This document shows positions 32,873 to 42,300 of a stretch of DNA of 64,000 nucleotides, piece by piece. The DNA comes from Hymenobacter psoromatis (GTDB lineage Bacteria > Bacteroidota > Bacteroidia > Cytophagales > Hymenobacteraceae): positions 3,534,001 through 3,598,000 of the forward strand of contig NZ_JAIFAG010000001.1 in assembly GCF_020012125.1 (NCBI RefSeq), written 5' to 3'. A program made the position numbers and the translations under genes. The notes under the pieces were generated by a model. That model saw only the letters and a list, made by a program, of their open reading frames with translations. It was not told the origin of the DNA and did no database searches. Position 1 is the stretch's first letter; each line of letters begins with the position of its first letter.

Positions 32873-35800
32873 CTACTGCTCAATAACCAGCCTAACGCCC
32901 GCCGAAGTGGCCCCAAACTCCGGCGCATACAGACACTGCACCTGGCTGAGGCCGCCCGAAAAGTTGCCCGCCTGGCTGGCCCGCAGCCGGTACTCGAAGA
33001 CGTGGGTGCCGCGGGGCACTTCGCTCAGGAAGAAGTTGGTGGCCGCGTCGCGGGGGCTTTCGTAGTAGCCCAGCCCGTTCTGGTACTGGTAGCCGCTGAG
33101 CTGATTAATCGGCTCCAGGCCGGCGGCGCGCTGGTCCTTGAGGTGCACGTATTCGAGGGCGCGGTCGGTGCGCAGCACCAGGCGCACTACCAGGGCATCG
33201 CCCACGCGCAGGGGGGTAGCGGGGCTGATTTTTTCGAGCTGCGGGCCGGCGGCGGTGCGGGTTTCGCGGTACAGCTGGCGCTCCAGGCTGAGGGGCGTGG
33301 CGGCGGGCGTCACCTTGTCCAGGTCCTCAAAATACTGCCAGTAGAGCGCGCCCCAGGCCGGGCCGGGGCCGGTTTTGGTAACGCGCACGCGGCCTTGGGC
33401 GGGCTTAATTTCGGCGGCGGACCAGGTTTCCTTATAGTAGCCGGTGCCGGCCTGCGTGGCTTCGGGCCGAATGGCCTGGTCGCCCACACTCACTTGCAGG
33501 GAGGGGGTAGGGGCCAGCCAATCGGTGCCACGCAGTAGCAGGGCGTAGCAGGCATCGGCGGTGGCGCGGGTACTTTCCCAGTTATGGGTCTGCTTCTGAG
33601 TCAGCAGCCAAAGCTTCAGCTCATCCACCGATTTTTGGTCGTGCTTGATTTCGTCAAACGCCTCGATAAGTGTGGCCTGGGTTTCGGTGGGGGCCTCGCG
33701 CCAGTAGTAGCCGGCGCGCACGTCTTTCCAGTACATGCCGAGGTCGGGCGAGTGCAGGGCGTTTTCGGCCAGCGCCCGCATGATGGCCTGGGCGGCGGGC
33801 GCTTTCGCGTCTTCCCTGAATAAGCTGAGCGCAAGCTGGGCCTGCAAATAGCGCGTGCGGCCGGGCCAGTAGCGGGCGGCTTGCCCGCGGTAGTAAGCCA
33901 GCGCCGGCCGAGCGCTGGCCGCCACCACCGGTAGCGGCCAGAAGCTGCGGGCGTACAGCGCCTGAATTTGCAGGTCGCCGAGGTGGTCGTCGGCCAGCCG
34001 CACGTTTTTCTGGCGGCGCAGGTCGGCGTAGTCTTGCGCGGTGGTAGCATCGAGGTAGCGCAGGGCGTTTTGCAGCAGCTCGCGGGCCGCGTCGTCCTGG
34101 CTGGCATCGAAGGCCCCGAGCACCTTCAGCTTGCCAAAGCCGGCCACGAGGAGCTGGGTGATGTAGCGGTCGGCGGGCATTTTCTCAAACCACGGGAAGG
34201 CCCCGTCAGCTAGCTGCATCTGCTTCAACTTAGCCAGCGCGGCGGCCGTTTCGGTCTTCAGCCGCGCCTCGTCAAACAACGTGCTGAGGCGGGCCAGGCG
34301 CTCGGTTTCGCCCTGCGCGTCGCGCACCCACGGCGTTTCTTGCAGCAGAATATTCTTCAACTCCTGGTTCTGGGCCAGCTTGCTGGCGAGCTGCTCGCGC
34401 TGGGCGGCAGTGCCGCTCTGGGCCTGGCGCGACCACTCGGCCAGCACGGTTTTGAAGCGCGGGTTGGCCTTTAAAATCTGCGCCGCCAGCAGGTTGGCGT
34501 AGAGCCGGCTGAAGGTTTGCTCGGCGCACTCGTAGGGGTATTCCAGCAGGTAAGGCAGGCTTTGCACGGCGTACCAGGCGGGATTGGCGGTCATTTCCAG
34601 CGTCAGGGCGTAGTTCTGCCGGGTGGGCGAGGTGGTACTCGTCAGCTTTTTCAGCTCAAACGCGCGGGTGCCCGGCCCGGCCAGGGGTAGGGGCAGGCTC
34701 TCGGTAATAAGAATCTTATTGGGGATGACGGGCAGCGTATTTTCCTCCCCATCGGAGTAGGTTATGGGGGCTTGGGTACTAGTTTCGGGAGCCTGGTTCT
34801 TGGCCGCCTTCCGCTTACTTTTCTTGCCTGATAACTGCTGATTGCTAACTGCTGACTGACCCGATTGAGTCTGCGCCACCACGCGGTAGGTCACGGCCAC
34901 CGGGGCGAAGTCGGGGGGTAGGGCCAGCTGCCAGCCCACGGCTTGGCTCTGGTGGGCGGCGGCCTGCACGGGTTGCTGCGCCGGGCCTTTCAGGAGCTGG
35001 CTGGTAATATCCTGGCCGGTGGCCGCGTCGAGCAAAAACAGCTGCGCCGTGCCGCTGGTGGCGTAGTCGGTGAGGTTGGAGAACTTGGCGGGGAAGGTGA
35101 ACGCGTCGCCGGGCCGCAGGAAGCGCGGGGCGTTGGGCGTGAGTTGCACCTGCTTTTGGGTCACGAGCTGGCGGGCCAGCTGGCCACTGTGCAGCTGGCG
35201 GTCGTGGGCCAGGGCCAGCAGCTGCCAGCGCGTCACGGCCTCCGGCATCTGAAATTCGAGCACCACGTCGCCGTTCTTATCCGTGCGCAAAGCCGGCTGC
35301 CAGAAGGCCGTTTCGCGGAAATCGGTGCGGGTAGGGATGAGGCTGAGAGCGGGGGTAGGCGCGGACTTCCCACCACTGACTGAATCGGCGTTGCCGCCGG
35401 GCCGCATCTCCGCATCTTTCTTCATCACCCTAGGCGTGGGTTTCGCTAACATCATCATGGGTGCTGGTGGGGGCGGGGCTGACAATGCTGAAAAGCTCCT
35501 GTCTACCCCCCCGGCAGTAGCATTGGCCTGTACTCCCATAGCCCTACCTCGTAGCGCTCGCCTAAATTGATAAGGCCTGTTTCCTCTTGCTTCCCAGTTA
35601 TTTAGCTTCGGGTAATCAATTACCGCTAATTCATCCGAACCGACATCTTGATTAAGCCTCTCAGAATTTAACTGCCCAAAATCCCCCTCCCACTCAAACT
35701 TCGACTCATAATCCTCCTCATCAAACTCCAACGCCTGGAAGCTGTGCGGCCGGAACACGTCCAGGCTTTGGTCATACAGCGTGGCCAGCAGCTCGGCATC

Positions 35801-38800
35801 GGCAGGCTGGCCGTTGGCCTGGCGAATGGTCATGCGCCAGGTTTCGCGCTGGCCGGGCAGCAGCTTATCGCGGAAGGTGGCGAGGGAAATGCGCAGCGGC
35901 TGCGGCTTTTCGGCCACCTCCACCGTCTCCACATTTTTATAGAAATGATTGTCGCGCACCTGTGTGGTGTGGATGTACAGCGGCCCCGCGGCCGTGCGCG
36001 GCCCGCTTTCGATGGCCAGTCGGCGCTGCTCGCCGGCGCGCAGCGTCAACCATTCGTGGCGTAGCAGCTTGCCGCCGCGCTCCACTTCGAGCAGGACGCG
36101 GGTATCGGGCTCGCTGCTGCCGAGCAGCACCTCCGTCCGCTGGCCGGGGGCCACCGTGTCGGCCAGGGTCACGAACCAGTCGGGCGTGGCGTAGGGCACG
36201 GTCGCGGCCTTGGAATCATAGAGCACGAAATCAAGCCGCGCCCGCGCCGAGTCGGTCCCGGCGGCTTCGGCTTCGGCTTCGAGGCGGTAGCGGCCGGTAG
36301 GCAGGGCGGCCAGCGCAGCGCGCAGGTCCAGGTCGGGGCTGTTTTTAGTGTCAAAAGCCAGGGTTTTGACCAGCTCCGGCGCGGCCTCGTTGGCCTCAGT
36401 TGGGGGGGTAGGGCCGGGCACGCCGGGCGGGTTGGGGCGGAAGCGGCGGGCCAGCAGGCGCAGGGTGCCGGTGGCGGGCAGCAGCTCGCCGGTGGCATTG
36501 GTGCTCAGCAGCCGGAAGGGGGGTAGGGCCTGCTTATCGGCCAGCCCTGGGCCGGCGAGTTGCAAGCTGAGCGGGTTGCGCCCAATGGTGACAGCGCGGG
36601 TACCAGTGTGGGTTTCGCCCGCCGCGTCGGTCACGTCGGCGGTTATTTCAAAGACGTAGCCCGGCTCCCACCGCCCACCGGCCGGCAGCGTCCCCAGCGG
36701 CGGCGTGAAGGTGATAGCAAAGCGCCCCTCAGCATCGGTGGTCGTAGTGCCGTGGGCGATTTCCTGGCTGCTGCCGCGCGGGCCGGGCCGGAAGCTTCCG
36801 CGCCCACCGAAGCCGTAGCCATACAGCGGCCACAGCGCACGGCGCGTGATGTGGTACTTCACCGTGGCCCCGTCGGTGGCCTGACCGGCGTAGGCGCGGG
36901 CCCTACCCCCCACCGTGAGCGGCAGGCCCAGCTGCGGCCGGCCGGGCACCGAGTCGAGCGTCACCAGGAAGGTCGGCCGCTTGTAGTCTTCCACGGCGAA
37001 GGCGAGGCTGCCGTCGTCGGTTTGCAGCGTCATTTCGCCATTGAGCAGGCCGGTGGGCAGTACCAGCGAGCCGTGGAACGAGCCGAAGTCGGAAGTAGTG
37101 AAGGGCAGTGTCTGCACGGTCTGCCCGTTCACATCGAGCAGGCGCACGCTCACCGGCTTACCAGTCAGCAGGCTAGCCCTTTCGCCCCGCTTTTGGGTTA
37201 AAATTCCTTTGAAATAGACCGTTTGCCCCGGCCGGTAAATGGCGCGGTCGGTGAAGAGAAAGCAGCGGGTCTGGCTAGAGTCGGGGGCTTCGGGCACGTT
37301 GCTATAGAGGTAGCGCTCGCTGCCCGGCAGCAGCAGCGTATCGGCCCCGCGCCACAGGCGCACGGCGCGGATGGTTTCGGACCCCACCAGCGCGTGCCCG
37401 GCCGGGCGGGCGCTGGCGGGCAGCAGCGGGGGAGCCTGCCCGGTGGCGTCGGTGCGCACTACGGGCATTTTCACCACCTCGCCCGCCTCCCGGTTGCGGT
37501 ACGAGGTGTAGGTGGCCTGCACCGGCACCCCGGCCAGCGGCGCGCCGCTTTGCCGGTGCAGCACCAGCAGCCGCAGCGCCCCCGTGGCGGGGTCGGCGCG
37601 GGTAAGGGCGCTCAGCGCGCTGGCCCCCACCACGGCGTAGGCCGTCACGGCACCGGCCTGCTGCTGGGCCGGGTTGCTGGCTGTGTTACTGATAACGACC
37701 AGGTAGTAGCCGGCCGGCAGCGCTGCTCCGGCCGCCGCCAGCTTCTGCTCCCGGTAGTCGATGGGGTGCCCCGGCACTGGCACGGCCCAACTTGCGGCCG
37801 GGGCGGCTTTCAGGGTGCGGGCATAGCGCTTGGCAAAGGGCTGCTCATTATACTGCTGATACTTCTGCCACTGCGCCAGCGTGATGCGGTAGGCCCAGGC
37901 GTGCAACTTGGTCACGTTGCGGGCAGTCAGGTCGAGCCGCCAGGGCTGGCCCGGCATTACCACATCGGCCGCCGTAAAAGCCAGCTCGGGCTGCTCGATT
38001 TCGGCCCGCAGCTGCCGGGCCATTGCCGCACCGCGCGACTTCGGAAACCGGACTTCGGCGGCCCGCGTCAGGGCCACGGCGGCCACGTTGTCGCCGGCTT
38101 CGCGCCGGGCGCGGGCCTGGTCAGCGATGAATTCGGTGCTAAGGGATAGGGCTTGATAAGCCTCGGCCATTCGGGCCAGGGCCGGCTCATACTGCGCGGC
38201 CAAGTCGGTATTTTGGGTGAGGCCGCGCAGGTAGCCGAGGCGCTGTAAATCCACGTCGGCGAGGGCAGCGGGGTCGTTGGCGGCCAAGCGGGCGGCCGTG
38301 AGACGCTGCAATACTTGTAGCGCCAGCAACTGGCCGTTGAGCGAGTCGTCGGCCGGCGCGGTCAGCTTCAGCGCGGCAAACTCCTGGGCGCTGCCGAATA
38401 GCTGTGGCTCCGTAGGCTGCCACTGCTGCTCGGGTTTGGTAATGTATAGCTCCTGGTTTTGCAGCCCCGCGACGGCGCGCTGCGCTAGCAGGTCGTAGAG
38501 GGTCGGCCGCAGAGCGCGGCCCTCGGCATCACCGCCGGTGGCCAGCTCGCCGAGTTGGGCCAAAGTGGTTTGCAGCTGCCGCTGCGGCATATCTTCTACT
38601 GATTGCTGGTAGTGCCGCACGATGGCTGCGCCCAGCCGGCCAGCATCCCAGGTGGCGAGGCCGGTGCCACCATCGGCCCCAGCCGAGGGGGTAGGGCCAG
38701 TGGTGGGCGCGGCCCCGTTGGTGCGCTCGTACAGCTCGTAGCGGTGCTGGTTGTAATAATCGGCGTACAGGCCGGCCAGCAGCGAGTGCAGGATGGGGGG

Positions 38801-39112
38801 CACCGGAAACTGCGCCGACTTCAGGTCTTTTTCCAGCAAGGCAATGCCTTTTTCGTCAGCATCGTTCTCCTTGTTATTTAGCAGCCGGATTTTATAAAGC
38901 AGCGCCCGCACGTAGTTCGGGACGTTGTTTTCCCGTTTGGCTTGCTGATAGATTTTCTCCACCAGCGGCGCGGCGGTGGCGGTTTGCTCCTTGGCCAGCA
39001 GCGCATCCACCCGTTTCCACTGCGCGGCGAAGGGGGTAGGTGGGCCGGGCGCGGCCGAGTCGGCGAGCAGGGCAGTGAGCAATAAGCAGCAGGTTAGCAA
39101 GAGATAACGCAT
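32873..39112 (-). CDS. Alpha-2-macroglobulin family protein with thioester motif
   Basis: About 2079 residues from ATG 39112, which starts a signal peptide (M-R-Y-L-L-L-T-C-C-L-L-L-T-A-L-L-A-D). A longer frame reaching 39268 would run through the upstream terminator and is rejected. The order seen is N-terminal helical region, MG2 domain with D-R-A-I-Y-R-P-G-Q-T-V-Y-F-K-G (about 620), further MG domains, bait-like low-complexity segment, then A2M domain T-A-F-W-Q-P-A-L-R-T. The thioester C-A-E-Q is at about 1529 (codons 34517-34528), followed by helical TED and receptor-like C-terminal domains. Bacterial A2Ms trap attacking proteases covalently. No pbpC gene is adjacent. It is larger than the usual bacterial 1500-1700 residues. 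Confidence 0.92.
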   Translation of the reverse strand: MRYLLLTCCLLLTALLADSAAPGPPTPFAAQWKRVDALLAKEQTATAAPLVEKIYQQAKRENNVPNYVRALLYKIRLLNNKENDADEKGIALLEKDLKSAQFPVPPILHSLLAGLYADYYNQHRYELYERTNGAAPTTGPTPSAGADGGTGLATWDAGRLGAAIVRHYQQSVEDMPQRQLQTTLAQLGELATGGDAEGRALRPTLYDLLAQRAVAGLQNQELYITKPEQQWQPTEPQLFGSAQEFAALKLTAPADDSLNGQLLALQVLQRLTAARLAANDPAALADVDLQRLGYLRGLTQNTDLAAQYEPALARMAEAYQALSLSTEFIADQARARREAGDNVAAVALTRAAEVRFPKSRGAAMARQLRAEIEQPELAFTAADVVMPGQPWRLDLTARNVTKLHAWAYRITLAQWQKYQQYNEQPFAKRYARTLKAAPAASWAVPVPGHPIDYREQKLAAAGAALPAGYYLVVISNTASNPAQQQAGAVTAYAVVGASALSALTRADPATGALRLLVLHRQSGAPLAGVPVQATYTSYRNREAGEVVKMPVVRTDATGQAPPLLPASARPAGHALVGSETIRAVRLWRGADTLLLPGSERYLYSNVPEAPDSSQTRCFLFTDRAIYRPGQTVYFKGILTQKRGERASLLTGKPVSVRLLDVNGQTVQTLPFTTSDFGSFHGSLVLPTGLLNGEMTLQTDDGSLAFAVEDYKRPTFLVTLDSVPGRPQLGLPLTVGGRARAYAGQATDGATVKYHITRRALWPLYGYGFGGRGSFRPGPRGSSQEIAHGTTTTDAEGRFAITFTPPLGTLPAGGRWEPGYVFEITADVTDAAGETHTGTRAVTIGRNPLSLQLAGPGLADKQALPPFRLLSTNATGELLPATGTLRLLARRFRPNPPGVPGPTPPTEANEAAPELVKTLAFDTKNSPDLDLRAALAALPTGRYRLEAEAEAAGTDSARARLDFVLYDSKAATVPYATPDWFVTLADTVAPGQRTEVLLGSSEPDTRVLLEVERGGKLLRHEWLTLRAGEQRRLAIESGPRTAAGPLYIHTTQVRDNHFYKNVETVEVAEKPQPLRISLATFRDKLLPGQRETWRMTIRQANGQPADAELLATLYDQSLDVFRPHSFQALEFDEEDYESKFEWEGDFGQLNSERLNQDVGSDELAVIDYPKLNNWEARGNRPYQFRRALRGRAMGVQANATAGGVDRSFSALSAPPPPAPMMMLAKPTPRVMKKDAEMRPGGNADSVSGGKSAPTPALSLIPTRTDFRETAFWQPALRTDKNGDVVLEFQMPEAVTRWQLLALAHDRQLHSGQLARQLVTQKQVQLTPNAPRFLRPGDAFTFPAKFSNLTDYATSGTAQLFLLDAATGQDITSQLLKGPAQQPVQAAAHQSQAVGWQLALPPDFAPVAVTYRVVAQTQSGQSAVSNQQLSGKKSKRKAAKNQAPETSTQAPITYSDGEENTLPVIPNKILITESLPLPLAGPGTRAFELKKLTSTTSPTRQNYALTLEMTANPAWYAVQSLPYLLEYPYECAEQTFSRLYANLLAAQILKANPRFKTVLAEWSRQAQSGTAAQREQLASKLAQNQELKNILLQETPWVRDAQGETERLARLSTLFDEARLKTETAAALAKLKQMQLADGAFPWFEKMPADRYITQLLVAGFGKLKVLGAFDASQDDAARELLQNALRYLDATTAQDYADLRRQKNVRLADDHLGDLQIQALYARSFWPLPVVAASARPALAYYRGQAARYWPGRTRYLQAQLALSLFREDAKAPAAQAIMRALAENALHSPDLGMYWKDVRAGYYWREAPTETQATLIEAFDEIKHDQKSVDELKLWLLTQKQTHNWESTRATADACYALLLRGTDWLAPTPSLQVSVGDQAIRPEATQAGTGYYKETWSAAEIKPAQGRVRVTKTGPGPAWGALYWQYFEDLDKVTPAATPLSLERQLYRETRTAAGPQLEKISPATPLRVGDALVVRLVLRTDRALEYVHLKDQRAAGLEPINQLSGYQYQNGLGYYESPRDAATNFFLSEVPRGTHVFEYRLRASQAGNFSGGLSQVQCLYAPEFGATSAGVRLVIEQ

Positions 39113-39144
39113 GGGTACGGGCCAGCTGGCCGGGAGTGTTATCC

Positions 39145-39152
39145 CAAAGATG
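39145..39152 (-). promoter_or_regulatory. Promoter-like element of the A2M gene
   Basis: CATCTTTG on the minus strand, one mismatch from TAnnTTTG, about 32 nt before ATG 39112. TTG lies about 20 nt further upstream. Confidence 0.4.
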
Positions 39153-39193
39153 CCAGAAGCAAGCCAAGTGCACAGCGCGACCACAAAAAATAC

Positions 39194-39226
39194 AGTCCCG
39201 GCAGCCGGTGGCCGGCTGCCGGGACT
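39194..39226 (-). terminator. Intrinsic terminator of the FlgD/malectin gene
   Basis: A 15-bp perfect stem AGTCCCGGCAGCCGG / CCGGCTGCCGGGACT with a 3-nt loop. On the minus strand it is followed by GTATTTTTTG. It separates the A2M gene from the gene upstream. Confidence 0.88.
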
Positions 39227-39314
39227 GGGCAGGTAAATGCGTGAAATGCGTGCGGGCTCATTCGACAAACTCCCACTAAGGGGTACGCGGCACGCAACCG
39301 AGCAGGCAGACCGG

Positions 39315-42300
39315 TTACTTACCGCTCCGCATCACCTTCACAGTGGACTGCCACGCCCCATTTTGCAGGCGTAGGTAGTACACGCCGGGCACGCGCATGG
39401 CCGCACCCAGGTCGAAGTTTGCGGCGTTAGAGGCAGCAGGCAGCAGCACGCTACCCGTGGCTAGGGTGCTGCCCAGCGTAGATACCAGCGTATAGAACAG
39501 CGGTCCGCCCATCGGCAGGGGTAGCGTCACGGTCAGCTGCCCATCGTCGGTGGGATTGGGGTATACGGCCAGCTCTAGGGCGGGCACGGGGGTAAGCGGG
39601 GCCGCCGTGGCCGACTGACTCTTGCTGATGATAACCGTCGAGCTGCCATTCAGCACTTCCAGCGCCGACAGTAGGGGCTGGTCCACGCCACCATCGCTGG
39701 CCAGCGCGCTGAAGTTGATAGACAGCACGCCATCATTCACGAAGATGGAAATGGTTTCGGTCGTAGCCGCATTGGCTCCTACTTTTTTGTAGATGTCGTA
39801 GTTATCGAGCACTTTTTTGCCTTCAAACATCACGTCGAATACACGCTGGCCCACCGCCATCCACTTAGTTTCGGCAAAATGCAGCACCACGGAGTACCGG
39901 CCGTTGGGCACGGGCAGGTAGTAATTAAAAACCTGGCTGGCAGCGACGCGGGCCGTTTGGTAAAGCGGGCTATCGGGCGTGTTGCGCACTGGAGTAGCCG
40001 TAGTAGCTATGTCGCCCGGCGCGGGCTGGTAGTAGGCATCGGCCTGAAAAGCGCCCAGGCTGGTTGTGAGTGCACTACCCCCGGCATTGACGCGGTAGAG
40101 CGCCGGGCTGGCGGGCTGGTCGGCCACGGTAAACGTGGTAGTGAGGGGCGTGCCGGCCGTGCCGCCGCCATTGCTGGCACTAAAAGGCATGCCCAGCAAG
40201 GTATACGTGCCCACGGCGGGCACCCAGGGCGTATACTGCCCATTCTTATAGCCAAACAGCGAGTAAGGAGCCGCATTATAGGTCGCCGTATTGGTTTGTG
40301 GGCCGCTCAGGCTGAACGCAACGCTACCCACCGTGGCCGGCGCGGTGGTAGCCCGAATGTTCAGGTTGCGGGAGGGTAGGGTGGCCAGGTTGAGGGTTTC
40401 GCCCGCTGCCAGTACCTTAATATCTTGGTTATTATCGGCATTCACGAGGGTGAAGGCAGTGAGCTGGCCCGCCAACGCGGGGGCATTGGATGGTATCGGG
40501 GCCATACTCACCACATCATCCAGGAAAATCGCCTGGAGCGTGCCACCTACCCCCTGCTGGTTGTCCACCGTCAGGGTCACATTGCCCTTGAAGCGGAACT
40601 GGATGATGTGGTTTTGGCCCGGATTCTCGTTGATGTAGTACGTAGCCGCGGGGGCGGTCTGGCCCTGCGGTGTCAGGGTCACTTTGTTGGCGCGGGCATC
40701 AGCGAAGCGCACCGGGCACACGGCCGTGAGGTAGTGCCAGTTTGTATCATTCACCGTAATGGAGATGCTGCCCGCCGGGTTGCTGTAAAGGCTGTAATCG
40801 GAGCCGGCCACGTTGTCCACGTTAAATATCACTTTCACGTAATTATCGTTGCGCCAGCCGCCACCCTTCGTTACCGCAAAGGGAGCCCGCACCACCACCT
40901 TATCAGCCCCGGCCCCGCCCCAGTTATAGATAACGAAACCCTTGGTACCCACGGTGTCTACCAGCAGCTTATCCACGCTGTAGTGCAGGGGCTGCGTCAC
41001 GTGTAGTGCCGCCTTGCCCGCCGCCGGGGCCGCCGAGTTCACGGCCAGCTCGGTATAGTTGCTGGCCACGCTGCCCACCAGGTGCACGGCCACGGCCGGG
41101 TCGTAGGGTGTAGCCACTACCTCGTCGGAGCTGGCTTTGGGGCCGGTAGCTGGCTGAGCATCCACTACCACGTAGTAATTGGTATCGTTGAGCAGGCCGG
41201 CCAGCGTGTAGCTGTTGGCTGTGAGGCCGCTGGCCGCCACGGTGTAGGGCCCGCCAGGGGTACGGGCGTACTTCACGGCGTAGCTGGCCGCGCCCGCCAC
41301 CACCGACCAGCTAAGCTGAAGCTGCGCGTTGCTAGGGGTAGCCACTACCTGCGAGGGAGCAATAGCCACCGGGTTGTTGAGGGTGATGGTGCTGTTAAGA
41401 GAACCCGTGCCGGTAGCTTCGCGCACGCCGTCTAGGCCAGTAAGGTGCCAGCGCATAGGGCCGTGGCCGCTCTCGTCGTTCACCCACATGTAGGTTTCGC
41501 CATTCTGCACCACCAGGCTGGGCGAAACGCCATTGCCGGCATAGCCGGCCAGTACGCCCTCGCTGGACATGTGGCCCACGGTTGCTTCGCCGAACTGCCC
41601 CACTACCAAGCCGTTGTCGTAGAAGTGCATCCACTGGCTGGCCTGACGCCCGCTCCAGAACTCGCCGTGGTAGCCGAATACGATGTGGCGGCCCGCCGTC
41701 ATGACTATGTTACCCGCGTATTCCACGCCGTTGCCAATATCGTAAGTGCCTTTGCCATCCAGGGGGCCGGTAGGGGCAGCCCGCCAGAGCCAGTTGGTCC
41801 CGCCCGCTTTTACCGCCCCCAGGTGGTAGTTATCGTTTTTAGAATAGTCGAAGGAAACGACCAGGCCCGAAGAGGTCAGCGGCGTTTTTACCTCGCCAAA
41901 GCCGCCTGGGCGGGGGTAGGGGTCGCCGCCGCCCGTGGGCGCGCTTGCCAGTGCGGCCGGCGCGGCCCATTGCGGATTCCCTACTCCGTCAAACCCCGTC
42001 AGGGCCTGCTTACGCCAGGCAACCGTGCTGTTGGCCAGCAAGTGGTAGGGTACCAGACTGAGCGAGCCATCGGGCAGCAGCGTAGCCGCATCTTTATCCA
42101 GCCCTGATGCCCCCCAGGTAAGGCCGGTAGGCCGCAAGCGGCTGCCAGTTAGTTCCACTAAATCTATGTATGGGAGGGCTGGAATCTTCACGAAAGCATA
42201 CGTGCGGCCATTACTAAGAGTAGTTACCTGCCGCAGACCCTGGAAAAAGCCGAGATATTTGTCGTCCAGGCCCGCACGCCAGTTGCGCACCAGCGTCCAC

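Noticed and set aside
37223..38149. Plus-strand frame of 308 codons inside the A2M gene
   Set aside because: Antisense shadow, Gly/Arg/His-rich without motifs.
39113..39268. N-terminal extension of A2M by 52 residues
   Set aside because: It would run through the strong terminator at 39194-39226 of the upstream gene and precede a clear signal peptide at ATG 39112.
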